A DNA stretch of 64,000 nucleotides from Paulownia fortunei (lineage: Eukaryota > Streptophyta > Magnoliopsida > Lamiales > Paulowniaceae), in contig CM033122.1 in NCBI GenBank assembly GCA_019321725.1, forward strand, positions 1,550,001 through 1,614,000, in the 5' to 3' direction. A program made the position numbers and the translations under genes. The notes below the pieces were generated by a model that saw only the letters and a list, made by a program, of their open reading frames with translations, made no database searches and was not told where the DNA came from. Position 1 is the stretch's first letter, and the number at the start of each line of letters is the position of its first letter. This document shows positions 35,501 through 47,819 of this stretch, piece by piece.

Positions 35501-36546
35501 AAAAGATACCAGCACAATTCATAAGTTATCAAGACAGTGCAACGAACAAAAAAATAATGGACACAAAGAACAAGCAATATACTTCTCACCCTGCAGGACT
35601 TGCATCCCTAGGTGGATGTTGAGGAGTCAAGTGGTGCTGACCACTTGTTACCACCGATTCACAACTATTATCAGTGGAGGCGAGCGTTGCCTGCAAAAAC
35701 AGAAAGACAGGATTATCAGAAATAAGGAAAAGAAGAACATGCAGTAGGGGTTGACTCGTTCTCTGATATTAATTTCTTGTCATATAGTTTTCAAAGAAAA
35801 CTAGGAAAACAACATGGATAAAACTCCAAAATATGGTCTAATTCAGAGAAACATTATTAGACAACATTCTCACTTTCTTTATGCATTTCTCACCAACCCC
35901 AAAGATCAAATCCCCTTCAATGCTTATATTTAAAAGGAGAAAGATATCGAGACAGAAGGGAGAAAAATAGAGTATCAAATCAAAGGAAAAAGAAATTATT
36001 CCTTTACATTTTGAGAGTGCTGGCGGAAATAACTATTCTCATACACCAACTGTGAAACTTGTTTCTGCAACCGATCATTTTCCTCCATCAACAACTTATT
36101 CATCGCTGTCAATTTCCTATTTACAGCTTGAAGGCGTGACGCCTCTTTTCGCTGCTTTTCCCTGCATCTGTATCGAAAAGAAAAATAATAAACCAATATT
36201 GTACAAATTCCTTTAGATTATGATAAATCTCTATGTACAAATAAACGCACACCGGAAATTTCATAAAACCATGACAAACTAAACTTGACCCTTAATCTAA
36301 TCAACACTTGAAACATGCTATAATATACCTTCTGTTTTGAAACCAAACTTTGATCTGCTTAGGCTCAATGTTGGACAGGATAGGGCATTCCCGGATTAGC
36401 TGCTGCCGTCGCAGTGAACTGGGTTTAGGACACTCATGATACAACCTTTCTAAAGCCTCCACCTGCTCTGGAGTGTACCTCACATACTTGCCATTGTCTA
36501 ACCCCATCTTGCCACTGTCTTTGCAGGCCGAGGTCACCGCCATCAT
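29600..36546 (-). CDS. HB8: Class III HD-ZIP transcription factor, ATHB8-like
   Basis: Eighteen coding exons give 841 residues: complement(join(29600..29746, 30243..30392, 30988..31093, 31280..31605, 31698..31832, 32053..32133, 32267..32452, 33367..33559, 33678..33784, 33952..34026, 34111..34266, 34379..34462, 34550..34663, 34747..34842, 35406..35496, 35590..35690, 36008..36167, 36329..36546)). All phases join. The homeodomain (about 20-80) has KVWFQNRRCREKQRK and is followed by the leucine zipper (NRKLTAMNKLL), a START domain (about 155-370) and a MEKHLA domain ending NWSFV. Segments such as ESDGIDDVT, CNGVDENAV, AFEMH and LVYENSYFRQH favour ATHB8 over REV or PHB. The family are nuclear DNA-binding factors; ATHB8 marks procambium and xylem. 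Regulation includes miR165/166 at the exon 4/5 junction. Two adjacent ATGs (36546 and 36543) could start; the first is used. The intron after 32267 is GC-AG. Confidence 0.95.
34833..35416 (-). promoter_or_regulatory. miR165/166 target site, split by an intron
   Basis: Exon 4 ends CTGGGATGAAG (35416-35406) and exon 5 begins CCTGGTCCGG (34842-34833). Joined in mRNA they form the 21-base site known in all class III HD-ZIP genes, encoding the PGMKPGPD region of the START domain. The site exists only after splicing of the 563-bp intron. Confidence 0.95.
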
Positions 36547-37300
36547 AACTTCAAGAATCAAGATTCACTCAGAAAACTTAACCAAAAGAAAGAAATAAAG
36601 GCCACCTTCTTTTTGCACAACAAATGAATAATGAGTTCAGTTCAAATCCAAATCTGCAATATTTGTTCTACTATTTTCAAGAGATTGTCTTGATTTTCAA
36701 ATGTCCCCAGTACCCCACTAGCAGTAAAATGACTCAAATTTTCTTCCTTCCAAACTAGTTAAAGATACAACATAAAGAAAGAAAACTTCTTTCTTCAAAC
36801 TCTGAACCCCATCCCCAATTTCATTGGACTCAAATCAAAAAATTAAGCAATCGTCTTCTTCTACATGTGCGTGAAAAGAATCACACAGAGTTGATAAATT
36901 TCCCTCAGATCCTCATAAAATCATAAATCCATGGCATCACACAAATCCATGGCATCACACAGAATACGTATAGTTTTGTGCTACCTGTGGGGTTGTTTGA
37001 AGGCAAACGCTATCGTCTTGTTTCTTCAGAAGCACACAGCGTGAAGCACTAAACGCAGATCTTCCATGATCACCGTTTCCTAGCGTTTTTCTTTTTCAAG
37101 AAACGACCCTTTTCGGAAAATCAAGTTTAGCCTCTTCTGTATATGATGAAATATTCGACCGAACGGCCTCCAAAACCATTCAAGCTATCACACAAAGATA
37201 TATAAAATGATTTGCATATACGTATATGGGCTTTGTGTGTGCTGAAGTGAAAGAAAAAAGATTTGATGTGTGTGTGTATGTGTGTGTGTCTATAGAGAAA
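36547..37300 (-). promoter_or_regulatory. HB8 leader and proximal promoter
   Basis: The leader is long. A donor-like CACAG/GTAGCA at 36985/36984 and an acceptor ATTGCAG at 36654 suggest a 5' UTR intron of about 331 bases. If unspliced, the leader holds several upstream ATGs, including a nine-codon ORF across the 18-bp duplication at 36925-36960. TATA-like sequences (TTTTATATATC near 37205, CTATAGA near 37291) and TG repeats (37262-37291) precede it on the minus strand. The exact start of transcription is not clear. Confidence 0.45.
36925..36960. repeat. Perfect 18-bp tandem duplication in HB8 leader
   Basis: AAATCCATGGCATCACAC occurs twice back to back (36925-36942 and 36943-36960). Each copy holds CCATGG, which puts an ATG on both strands. 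Confidence 0.9.
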
Positions 37301-37438
37301 GGGCAAAGAGGGGACAGAAGTGAGAAGTGGAGACCATTTTTGGGGGAGTAAATCAGTTTGGATGTTCTTTTTGCTTCTTGTTTTGCTTTCCGCTGTTGCT
37401 GTCTTCTTTTTTAGCTTTGCCTTCTTTTGCTTTGGCTC

Positions 37439-37475
<37 letters not shown>

Positions 37476-40282
37476 GGTTCTTTTTTCTATGTATATTAAA
37501 AAATGGCTTTTATTAGTAGAATTTAATAATTAATCACAACAATTTTTAATTGCTAAATGCCTAAAATGTTCGATTTTATATATAATTAATTTCCAAAAAA
37601 ATTAAGTAATCAGTAAAACCTATAGTTATTAATCAAATTAAAATTGACTGGAATCAATTAACCTTGTTGGTGAAATGGTAATTTGTCAATTACCATAGTA
37701 CAACATGAAATTATCTTATCCAGCTAAAAGCCTAAGATACAACCCCCCCAAAAAAAATATTACTGAAGAATTATCAATGACAGAGCACTATTGGTTTAGC
37801 TGCTTGAAATTTAATTTAGGCACATTTCTCCAAATCAATCTTCATAACTCACATCAACATCAACAAAAAAAAGCAAAAGCCAAATCCCACTTCTATGTGT
37901 GGCGCATTTGGCAAGTTATATTATGATCTACAAAACTACTCTTCATATTCTGGTTTTTGCCCAATTGAAAGAGTGACCATACTTGAATTTTAATAACATA
38001 AGTGTAATAATATTTTTAAACTTCTATTGAAAGGCATTGGGGTAATTTTTTTTTCGAATTTCTTAATATTATTATTCACTTATAGTAGTTTATTTTTTGA
38101 TTTCTTCAAATTTACAGCGACCTTTTGAGGAATATGATTTGCATACAAAAACTTATTGGGCAATAAAAGTAAAGATCAACTTTCAAAAATATGTTAATTT
38201 TATATATTTGTTTGTGCTAATTTCTCTTTTTAACTTTTTTACACGACACTATTTTAAGATTCTCATCTCATCAAAATAATTTTTTAATTAATCCATCTTA
38301 GAATTGAATTTCAAAAAGTTTTATTCCTTTATTGTCCGTTTTGACTGATTTAACGGTGTTGTTCTGAAAAATACGTAAAAAATTTAAGGTATATGGGCTA
38401 ACCACTTGTTTATAAAATACAAGTCACTGCATGCTCATTTAGTGCGGAAAGAATTCCTCTCCAATAATATATTCTATGAGAAGTTCTTGATCTTAACTTG
38501 AAATTCTACTTTATTTGTAAGACTACCAATTAACTAGAGACATATACCTATTTCGAATAATTTTATAGCTACATAAAGAAAATTGGGAGAAAGTAAAAAC
38601 AATGCAGAATTTAGAAGCAATTTTGAGTTCAAAAGACAAGCTATATGTGAAAAACAAAATGGTCCTGTGACCAACGAATCATAAAATACAATAATAAATA
38701 ATGTGAAATTCATATGAAAATTGCCCATTTCAATAATTCACCTAAAGATAGGGAATTGAGATTAAAAAGAAAAAAGGATTTTAAAAAAAAAAAAAAAAAG
38801 GAAGAAATTAAGGGTTGTGGGGGCGTGGGGTAAAATGCAAGGAAGGACAGAATAATGAGGGAGGTGAGCATGCTTCTCATACGTACTTTGTATGCTTTGC
38901 CGGCAGCATGATGCCTTTTATTACATTCCTCATCATTAATCATGCAACTCTGTTTAAATCATCAATGTCTACATCTCATCAATGTTTATCAAAAGAATCA
39001 AAAAAAAATTCTACATTCCATTTGTCTGAATCAAAGTATGATAGGATTAATGATATTCCCATTAAATGCACTTAGGTTGGTTTGTCTATGGATTCAGGTT
39101 CTGACAGTGAATAAAAAACATTGAATAATATCCCTTAATGGGTTCTGAAATTCAAACATTGAAAGATCAAACCAAATAATCTGTACATTTCCCAGCTTAA
39201 AGACTTCTGGAATGTTTATACCAAGTCAATGGTTGTTCGTAATAGTGACTTGACTGCCATTTTTCCAATATTACACACTCGTCTTCCTCAAATTCTGCCA
39301 CTAAAACTTTGAAAATTTGAACATACACACATATTAAGTTGGGTTTTATTGGTTGGAAATGGCAGACCAATTTAAGTGGCTACATCTATACATATATACA
39401 CGTATGTTGATTTTTACCATTTCTAAGCACTCAAATGTAGACTTAAAAAAAAGGATTCTACGCATCTAATCAAACCCTTTTTTCTCAGTTAAAAACGTGT
39501 TTACATCAACATGACAGATTAGGTGAATTTTTCTCATTGACAATAAGCTTTTCCGCTGATAGAGGGTTTAGTGCTCTTGGATTAATTTGTGTCAATCTAA
39601 AAAGTTTCTTACCCACGGCACTATTGAGTTTTAAAGTTTTATTATATAACTTAACTTTTTCAAGAATCAAATCTCTCTATAAAATATATCTTTGCTTTTA
39701 TTTGTTTTTTCTTTTTATTCCGTGTGATTCTTTTGTCAGCCTATTTACCATATACGTAAAAATTTGTAAAAAAATGTAGCGTATAGTTTCTTACATCGTA
39801 AAAATATTCTATTTAAATTATAATTAGTGTGAAAATCAAAATATCAACATCGCTCCATCGGACCAACCAACAAAATATGAAGCGATACTAAAACATTTAG
39901 AGGCATTTGCTTCGCGAAGTATTGATGTCCGTGACATCATTCAATTTATTTGGTGCACTATTAGGTCGTTTATGAAAAAATTTTAGATGGGACACACACA
40001 TAATCCTACAAGATTTTGATTAATGATTGTGCTATTAAATATGTTAAATAAAGTAAACATATATACTCCGTAGTAATTTGTTGTGATGTTAACAGTCTCC
40101 CTGCTTAGACTGTCCAAATTTCAGACCATGTCAAACCCAACATAAAATCATAATCATGGAAACATTAGTCAAAAATTATAAACAATTACTTCAATTATCA
40201 TCTGCTGTACTCGCCCCCCACAAAAAATATAAAAAGGAAAGAAAAAAGAAAAAGAAAGAAATTAAAAAAATTATAAAAAATG

Positions 40283-40400
40283 GAGCAGCGAGCACGTGTC
40301 CCAGAACTCTGTCTGGCGTGTGCCTAACGGGAGCAGACCGTATCTGCGAGTGGCCCACATTTCTGGGAGTGTGGCCCGCACGCGTGAAGATTGGGTGTAA
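40283..40400. promoter_or_regulatory. GC-richer island with CACGTG and TGTCTG
   Basis: This island inside very AT-rich DNA holds CACGTG (40293-40298), TGTCTG (40310-40315) and ACGCGT (near 40380). It lies about 3 kb upstream of the probable HB8 transcription start. Arabidopsis ATHB8 is activated by MONOPTEROS/ARF5 through a TGTCTG element, so a distal HB8 enhancer is one possibility. That is inference. Confidence 0.3.
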
Positions 40401-41460
40401 CTTTATATCGTGCTCCACGCCACATCCATTGTTTTTTCCCTCTTATTTATTTCTCACGCTAACGGCTATACCCCATTCATTCCTTTTGTCAAGGCTAAAG
40501 TATACTACAACAATTTACCCCACGCGCTGCTTTGAGAAAAGCCATGACGCGTGAAAAAAACATCTACGTCAAAATTATATTGGTTTTTTTTTTTTTTTTT
40601 TGTTAGTTTAATGCTAATAGTCAGTACAATGTTTCATAGGCTTTAGTTTATCAAAGCTCTTGTCTATATCTATGTCCAGGGGAAAAAAGTGGAGAAAAAG
40701 AATTAATATTATTATATATATATATTAAGCTAATAATTATTACGTTTTGAAAATATTAAGTTTTGTAACCTATTAAAATATTAGATCGTAAAACTCTTCT
40801 AAATATTAAGAGAGTAGGAATTTAATAATATAGAAAGTAGAAGAGGGTCAAGAATTATAGCAGAAGAGGGCTAGGTTGAAAGCTTATGTATTTGAATTTA
40901 GGGGTAGGCATAAGAAGATATACAATGTTAAACAATATAAAAATAAACATTTTCAAGCATATATCTTTACCTTTGTTCTACGTAAAAGTAAATCTTTTAC
41001 AAAATTAATTTTATTTATTAAAAAAAAAAAAAAGAATTTGATGCTAGCAATTACTTAATTTGGACCAATGCTCCTTTATTAAATTTACAAGGATTCTGTC
41101 TTTGGCATCATTATTTTTGGCAAACACTTATCCTTTGACATGATACTACACATGATAAGTCATTAATGCATATATGACATTTTTTCTAATGATCAAAACC
41201 TAAAGTTCAACAAAATCCAAAATAATTATTGAATTGAATCTAGTAGAATTAGAATGTAATATTTAACCAAAAAAAAATTCTTACTATGTTTGAATTAAAA
41301 GATCATTAGCCAATAATATTTGATGACTAAGGACAAAAAGATTGAGTTTCAACATCAATGATCAATTGAGAAGTCAATCAGTGCAAGATTTTCTTGGATT
41401 TAAGTCGTTGTATTCAACGGATGGGACATGAAAATCAAAATATAGCGACAAAAGAGATAC

Positions 41461-41690
41461 GGCCCACGTACGAGTATTCAACTATACATACGGTGGCCCC
41501 AAGGCACGCGTATCATAGTAAGGGGAAGCATGAAAAGACGTTGTCAGTGGGCCGGCTTGGGCGTGAGCCGACAGGTTGTAATGGGGGCCCACAAAAGCGG
41601 CGCGAAGAAAGAGATCCAGGCCCTAAGGAGTGGGCCCACTAATGGGGACACATTTCATTGGCTGATCAGAAGAATATTCGGCGGCGCCTC
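41461..41690. promoter_or_regulatory. TGGGCC-rich island
   Basis: TGGGCC or its complement occurs at 41461, 41548, 41586 and 41631-41638 (overlapping palindromic TGGGCCCA), with an ATTGG (CCAAT) box shortly after. Such clusters mark constitutive promoters, yet no gene starts next to it. It could be an upstream module for HB8 or the promoter of a non-coding or lost gene. Confidence 0.35.
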
Positions 41691-43189
41691 TTTTAATTTT
41701 TTGTTTGGGAGTATTTTTATTGATTTGTGAGGAAATTAAAAATGAATTATACGATGATATTTTTTACGAGTGAATCTCGGTTATCTCCAGCTAAATAAAT
41801 GCATCCCCATAGCGTGGTCCAGCTACACCACGATTCAATATGCCTTTCGGTTTCTCTCTCATAAACATGTATTTTTAAAATGAAAATCCGAAACAAAAGT
41901 TTGAGAAATTGCAATGGCATTGTAAAAACAGTATAGTTTTTTAGGCTAATCACGATTTTAGGCGTCAAATTATCTCTGAAATTTCTGCAAAAAGATGAAA
42001 ATATCCAGGAATTTCAGATTAGGATTTCGATGGCCTATCAATGTTAGCGAACTTAGAATGAATTTTACTATTCTTGATGTAGTTATTATCCGATAGATCT
42101 AAATTCTGCATAGTTATTGTCTGATGGATCGAAATTTGACTGAGGTGCAATTGATCTTACAACATAAAAACGAAGATCAAATCCCAATACCTATAATGTA
42201 GTTATTATCCGATAGATCTATGATAATCTATAATAATCGGATCAAATTCATATTAAGACCTGACCCATTAATTACTAAAGGACATTGAGCTGCAAAAATA
42301 TAAAGCCCAAAACCAAGCTCACTTGTGCAGGCATCAACACCTCCAATCAAACTAAAACAGAAAATATTATATCCATAAGAAGGCAAAGCAATCAATGATT
42401 TCGGTTAAAGAATGGAGTGCAATCAGGGAAAACCGGTAAATTGCAACTTGATTTGAGCCTTACAAGAAATGAAAATTAGGTAGAAGCATCTAGAATAGAC
42501 TACCATTGAGAATAGAAAAGAAATCAAGAGAGAATAAAGGTGTTGCAGTATGCAAAGGAGGAAAAGTAAAGTAAAAGCCAAAGGTTCTATCCAGTCCTTC
42601 ACACAAATTATCTATCCTTGAAACAACTATAAATCGGCTCCTTAACAATAAGAAAATAAAAGATCAAGTCAAAATTCTTTCCTCGACTCGGACAAAAGCA
42701 TTTATTCCTGCCCAAAAAGAAATTGAAACCTCTGGAGATAAACAGAGTACCCGGACAGCAGAATCCGTACTTATCATCTCCTGTAGAGCAATATGTCCAC
42801 ACAGTATGATTAGCTTTAAACAAGTCCCCACTGAGTTCCAAACAGGGTCTTCCAGTTAACATTTTATTCACCAAAATTTTTGCTAATCGTCCAAGGGGTA
42901 GGAAATGGGACAAAAGAGCAGAAAACAGCAGGGAGATGCTGCCATCCTTTGACCAAAATACTGGAGTAGATTCTTTTAACATTCTAATCACCTCAGACCT
43001 GCAGTGGGAATAAGGACGGATGTGCCTAATTCAAGAAATGCACATAGAGTTCCAAAAGCATGCCTTAGTCTAAATAAATGACAAGAAGGCTCATAGTTTA
43101 ACATCTGAATTTAAAACTTTATCATATGAAAGTATGAGTAAAGGCTAAAAAACTCTTTAGTGTGGGACATGCAATGCTCTACTCCTTAC

Positions 43190-46100
43190 CTATTTACCAT
43201 TAATATAATCGAGGAGCAGTTTATCAAGCTCAAAATGCCGGCAAAGAAGTTTCTGCAATAATAATCCAACAGGAGTGATTATCACAAAACAATAATATAA
43301 TTAATGACATCAATGATTGATTCATTCATTTTCATGAGAAACACCAAAAATCAAAAACACGTTTGCACTTAATGACACAGATTCCCAGGCCAACAACACT
43401 GCAACACATGCCTCAAATCATGCTGCAGAAACATGCATGTTAACAAGGATATTACTTGAGAGTCCATGGCAATAATACTAAACCAGAATACTCCATTAAC
43501 AGTAAAGACAAATTGTCCAAACACAAATTTTCGGATTCTCAGCACCCAAACAGCCCTTATGGCTAGCTGACGTTGCAGCAAGCTGGCAATGAGCTGGTGC
43601 GTGCATGGTGCACAGCTGGTGCATGAGGTCCTGCACGCCATATAGCACGTGTTTGGCGCCTGCAGCCCTTTTTTTTTATTTTTTTTGGAGAAAATACCAG
43701 ACCAGAACACTCCATTAACAATAAAGAAGTGGAAAAGAAAATCAAAAAATATGAATGATACACTGTCTGGAGCATTACCTTTGTCATTCACAATAGTTGA
43801 AGAGCAGATGATCACAGTTAAAGGCCAAGGGTTCTGCTTTGAGGGGTACATAGTTTTGGACCTCAGACAATCAAAGGAAAAAACCAGTTCCTTTGTTCTT
43901 ATAGTGCTATTATTACTTTTTCCAAGTCCATGGTATACGAAATATAACATGCACAAGTTGGAAGAAATTAACAAAAGGCAATCGTTCAACAGTACAAATA
44001 TCATGCAGGTCAATGAGAGTACCACACAAACTGAGAGCTCTACAATAAAACAGATGGAGAAGCCATTTCAATTGTGGTTTCACGGACATAAGATGACATA
44101 ATTGGTTCATGACAGTACCTTAGACACAGGAGAATCAAAAAATTTTGCTTCAGAATCCATCTCAGGTAAGCGTGAGATCCCAGCTCCATCATGAAATAAT
44201 ATATAAGTTGGAAGTTGGTGAAGGCTTCCTGTGTATCGGTCACCAATGAATTAGTCATGAAAGGGCATATATACGACAGCAAAACCAATATAATAAAACA
44301 TTTTATACTCCGAAAGTGAGTTCAGGAAAGCAATAAAAGGTGATGAAAGCAACAACCACGAGCTTTTAAAATGGCTTCCTACCAAGGGTGATTCCAAACT
44401 TCTCAGCAGCATTTGGAAAGAGTCCAAGATCAATTATTCCAAAGGATAAATTTTTGTTTGAGAATCTGTAGAGGAAAAAACTAAAGTATGAACAGCTTTG
44501 AAATGATAAGACAAGATACTCGTGACAAAAAAAGAATTATGTTTATTACAAAGAAGCACTTGAATAAAATACAAAACCACTAGCATGAGAGGATAGGGAA
44601 AGCTCAAGACTCACGTTATTGAGAGTTCAGGGAAAAAAGAACTTGATCGTATGCAACTGGACGCAGACAAAGAACGAAATTCCACCTGACAAAAATGTAT
44701 GAAGTTAATTGAGGAAATTCCTCTGGCAACAGAGGAAAAGAACCAAACAACAGCCAAACCATCCATACCAGTAGAAAGGTGAAAATGATAAAATTCTGGA
44801 AGCTATTTTTCTGTGTGCAGCATAGTTTGATCAATTAGTGCGCATGGTTAAATTGACTTCTATTGAAGAATCAAATGGTCAGCAAATGACCTTGCACTTT
44901 GCATAAAGATATTACACTTAAAACAAAAATTAATTAGAATGAAGAGAGAGCCTGAGCCATAAGCTTTTCATTTCCCATTGAACAGAAGATCAAACGATGC
45001 AAACAATAAAACAAGCTTAAAGTTCTAGAGATTGCATCTGATTTAGTATATGCTAATAAGAGACGAGGCTCCAAACTCCTCCCTGAATAAGTAAGGGCTG
45101 ATAAATACAGTCTACCTATTTCCTCTATGAGGAAGAAAGACTACATAATACACAATAAACTTATCAGATCCATTTACATTGACATATATAAACCTACCAC
45201 TCTAATAAACAAACAATAAAGGATTAAGCAGAAGGATAACATTTATTCACTGTAAGAATTATTAATTTGGCATGTAAAATGAAATCAATTTCTACAAATT
45301 CCATTAATTGTTAGTATTAACTTGATATTATTAGAGCACCGAAAGGTTGACCATAAGCAATATCGAAACACGGAAAAGTTATGGAAAGTTAAGATAGCAA
45401 AAGCAGAACCAGGATTGATGACAGTTTATATTAGAATTACATTTCTTGCCCCAGTCGACTAGTGCAATTACAACTTGACAAGTTGCTATCAATATTTTGT
45501 GTCCTTTTCTTTTTCTCCTCAACAATTCACCCACTACAATAATCATCGACACCTTCCGTTGTGCTTGTCATGCATACAACCATAGTAAAATAACATTGTT
45601 ATAAGTACGAAGAGAAATTCTACACACCAACCATCCAGAATTTTGACGTGTTCCCTTCAGTAAGCAAACTTTCCAACTGGAGAGGTGTCAATTGACTTGT
45701 TGTACCTATATAAGTTAAAGTCAAAAGAAACACACAAAATTAGAAGAAGATGAACTTCAAATTAATGAATGTTATGCTATACATATTCACCACTTTGACT
45801 GTTTCAGAAGATATCATAGCAGTGTGACCATCCTTGTACCTAGTCCTCCATATGCCGGTTGTTGTGCGATGATATATATAACTGTCACGCAGAAGCAAAA
45901 CAAATGCATTAAGAATTGAGAATATTTTTACACACTCACATATTCAAGCCCTAATGGTTGAAGATATCCATTTGCCTAGTCAACTACTCCCTCCATCCCA
46001 ATGTCATTGTCACACAAAGTCAAACCGTAAATCTGCGACAGTACAATTTATGGATGCTTTATATTTTGAAACTTTCACTTGGAAGTATCATTTATGTTGT

Positions 46101-47702
46101 TCAATTCTTATAGTATAACAATATCAAGTATATTGCATAGTGAACTACTCCAAGCTAAAATCATATTAAAGAAATCCCATGATATAATTTAAATACAAAG
46201 TTGCAAATGCGAATTTGGGACAGAGATGGGACAAAGAAAACACAATTGTGCAAGACATACCCAAAAATGCTAGTGCATACCACAAAGCCAAGTGATAATC
46301 CATGACCAAAGCAATAGCAGCGAGGAAAATCTGGAAGATGAACTTAATTTAGAATATATACTTTCTGTAAAGATAAAGAGCAAAAAGTACAACAATGAAA
46401 CAAAAGCAGGCATGTGATAAACAGAGCTGAAACTTATGTCCCATATAAAGATTGTTTAACATAATTCTCAAACTTTTTCTTCATTAAGTAATAATGAGTT
46501 CTTCAAATGCCTCTTCCTGGCAAACATTCCTTGCATTGCAAAGGCTGAATAACAGATACGAGAAATAATATAAAGGTTATGCAATGCTCATCTGGAAAGA
46601 TTCAAAAGGAAAGCCTTTCTGAGGTCATATATATAGTTCCAGGGATTAAATTCCTTTTTAGTATGCATCGCAGAAGGTTTACTACCTCGCTTTCTTGATC
46701 AACATTCAATTTTCGAAAGCACCACATTTTGTTTAAATCTCAAATTACAAGCTTATGGTCTACTACAAGTATGCAAGCAGACTGCATGCGCATGTGGCAG
46801 TACTTTATTAGGACCTGTGTGTTTGTTTATCTAGAGATCAGTTTTCCTGAGTGGGAATTTGTTCTTTATAATGTCTATCAACCGGATATCAAATACAAGA
46901 TTTAGGAAGCAGCAACTAGGGTACCTTTGCAAAGAATAAAGTATCTGCTATAAAAGCCTCCCATGACTCCGTTTTTACCACCTGCAAGTTAACATCGACA
47001 CAAACAGAATTTTCAGTTAGGAATGAAGGTCTCCAATAATCTGTAAACAATTAACATGATCACACAAAAAACATCACTTGGTTCTTATTACAACTAAAAA
47101 AGTGAGGATACTAAGATATTATTATTTTTCCCTGCATAAATAATTCATAGCTGTTTAATTTGAAAACATTAGCACTCAATTTTCAATAACTACATTGGCA
47201 ATAGAATGAACCCTAAACAAAATAAAAAAATCAAATTCAAAAATGCAATTACCTACGTGCATACCCAAAATCATATGATTCCTCAATATCTTCCATAACT
47301 TATATAATTAAGAGAAATTAACAATTTGATCGCAATAAGATGAGTTAACCACAAAAAAAAAGGAAAAATCATACCTTGACAGCAGCTAAAACACAAAAAG
47401 CAAGCAGCGCTTGAATCTCCTACAACAAACAACCAAATTTAAAATTAAAATAATATATATATTAATTAAAAAATCATAATCAACCAATACATAGATTTTC
47501 AAAGAAAGGGAAAAAATAATTGTATATCATGAATTACTCGGTGAAGAAGATGAGCTGAGCGGAGAGGAGATAGGACGTTAGCGGCGGAACAGCGAACAGG
47601 GATGTAGGAGAAGAAAGCTAGGAAGTGGAGCAAATAATACGGTTCGGAAACCATACGGTTCATCCAGTTCACTGGATTCGCAGTCCTGCTGTTTGGCGAC
47701 AT
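43190..47702 (-). CDS. Thioredoxin-related transmembrane protein 2 (TMX2)-like
   Basis: Ten exons give 259 residues: complement(join(43190..43252, 44119..44228, 44383..44465, 44615..44685, 45632..45705, 45840..45881, 46261..46330, 46925..46981, 47375..47419, 47538..47702)). Every phase joins and all introns are GT-AG. Hydrophobic segments lie at about 22-36, 56-72 and 85-120. The last is followed by a lumen- or cytosol-facing thioredoxin fold starting at VEFRS (152), with QLPTYILF giving a cis-proline at 209. The active-site CxxC is reduced to ASSC (159-162), comparable with the SNDC of human TMX2, so ordinary disulfide exchange is unlikely. The protein probably sits in the ER membrane, as known for the animal family; its plant role is not established. 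The ATG at 47702 is the first in frame, and the promoter carries TGGGCC elements. The identification rests on remembered family architecture. Confidence 0.85.
45985..46160. mobile_element. Stowaway-like MITE fragment in TMX2 intron
   Basis: TA followed by CTCCCTCCATCCCAA at 45985 matches the terminal inverted repeat and TA target of Stowaway (Tc1/mariner) MITEs. It lies in the TMX2 intron 45882-46260. The opposite terminal repeat was not found before the exon, so the element is truncated or diverged and its right limit here is approximate. Confidence 0.5.
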
Positions 47703-47786
47703 TTCTGAATCTGCAGATCTCTGGAAAGTTGGAAATTCATTTCAGCTTCAGTTTTCCGTTCAAACGTTCTGACTGCTACTCGATAT

Positions 47787-47819
47787 TGGGCCTTTTAATG
47801 GGCCAAGTTGTACTGGCCC
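47787..47819 (-). promoter_or_regulatory. TMX2 proximal promoter, TGGGCC elements
   Basis: TGGGCC occurs at 47787-47792 and 47799-47804, with a related TGGCCC at about 47814-47819. All lie within 120 bases upstream of the TMX2 ATG. No clear TATA box is seen. Site II elements without TATA fit a constitutively expressed gene. Confidence 0.55.

Larger units (their letters stand above)
37301..43189. other. HB8 upstream region and TMX2 3' flank
   Basis: No convincing gene was found in this stretch. It begins with a TTTTC-rich tract (about 37440-37480) just upstream of HB8. TGTCTG auxin-response-type hexamers occur at 39023 and 40310. Two less AT-rich islands (40283-40400, 41461-41690) are listed separately. 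From about 42340 to 43189 the sequence is probably TMX2 3' UTR or downstream transcript; a CACTGCAG near 43005 on the minus strand could be the acceptor of a 3' UTR intron. The 127-codon minus frame at 42608-42991 has no recognisable domain. Confidence 0.5.

Noticed and set aside
42608..42991. 127-codon minus-strand frame after TMX2
   Set aside because: No domain and no clear start context. More likely 3' UTR of TMX2 or chance, though an alternative last exon cannot be excluded.
43369..44025. 218-codon minus-strand frame and overlapping plus-strand frame
   Set aside because: Both lie in the last TMX2 intron (43253-44118). The phases of the flanking exons join without them.
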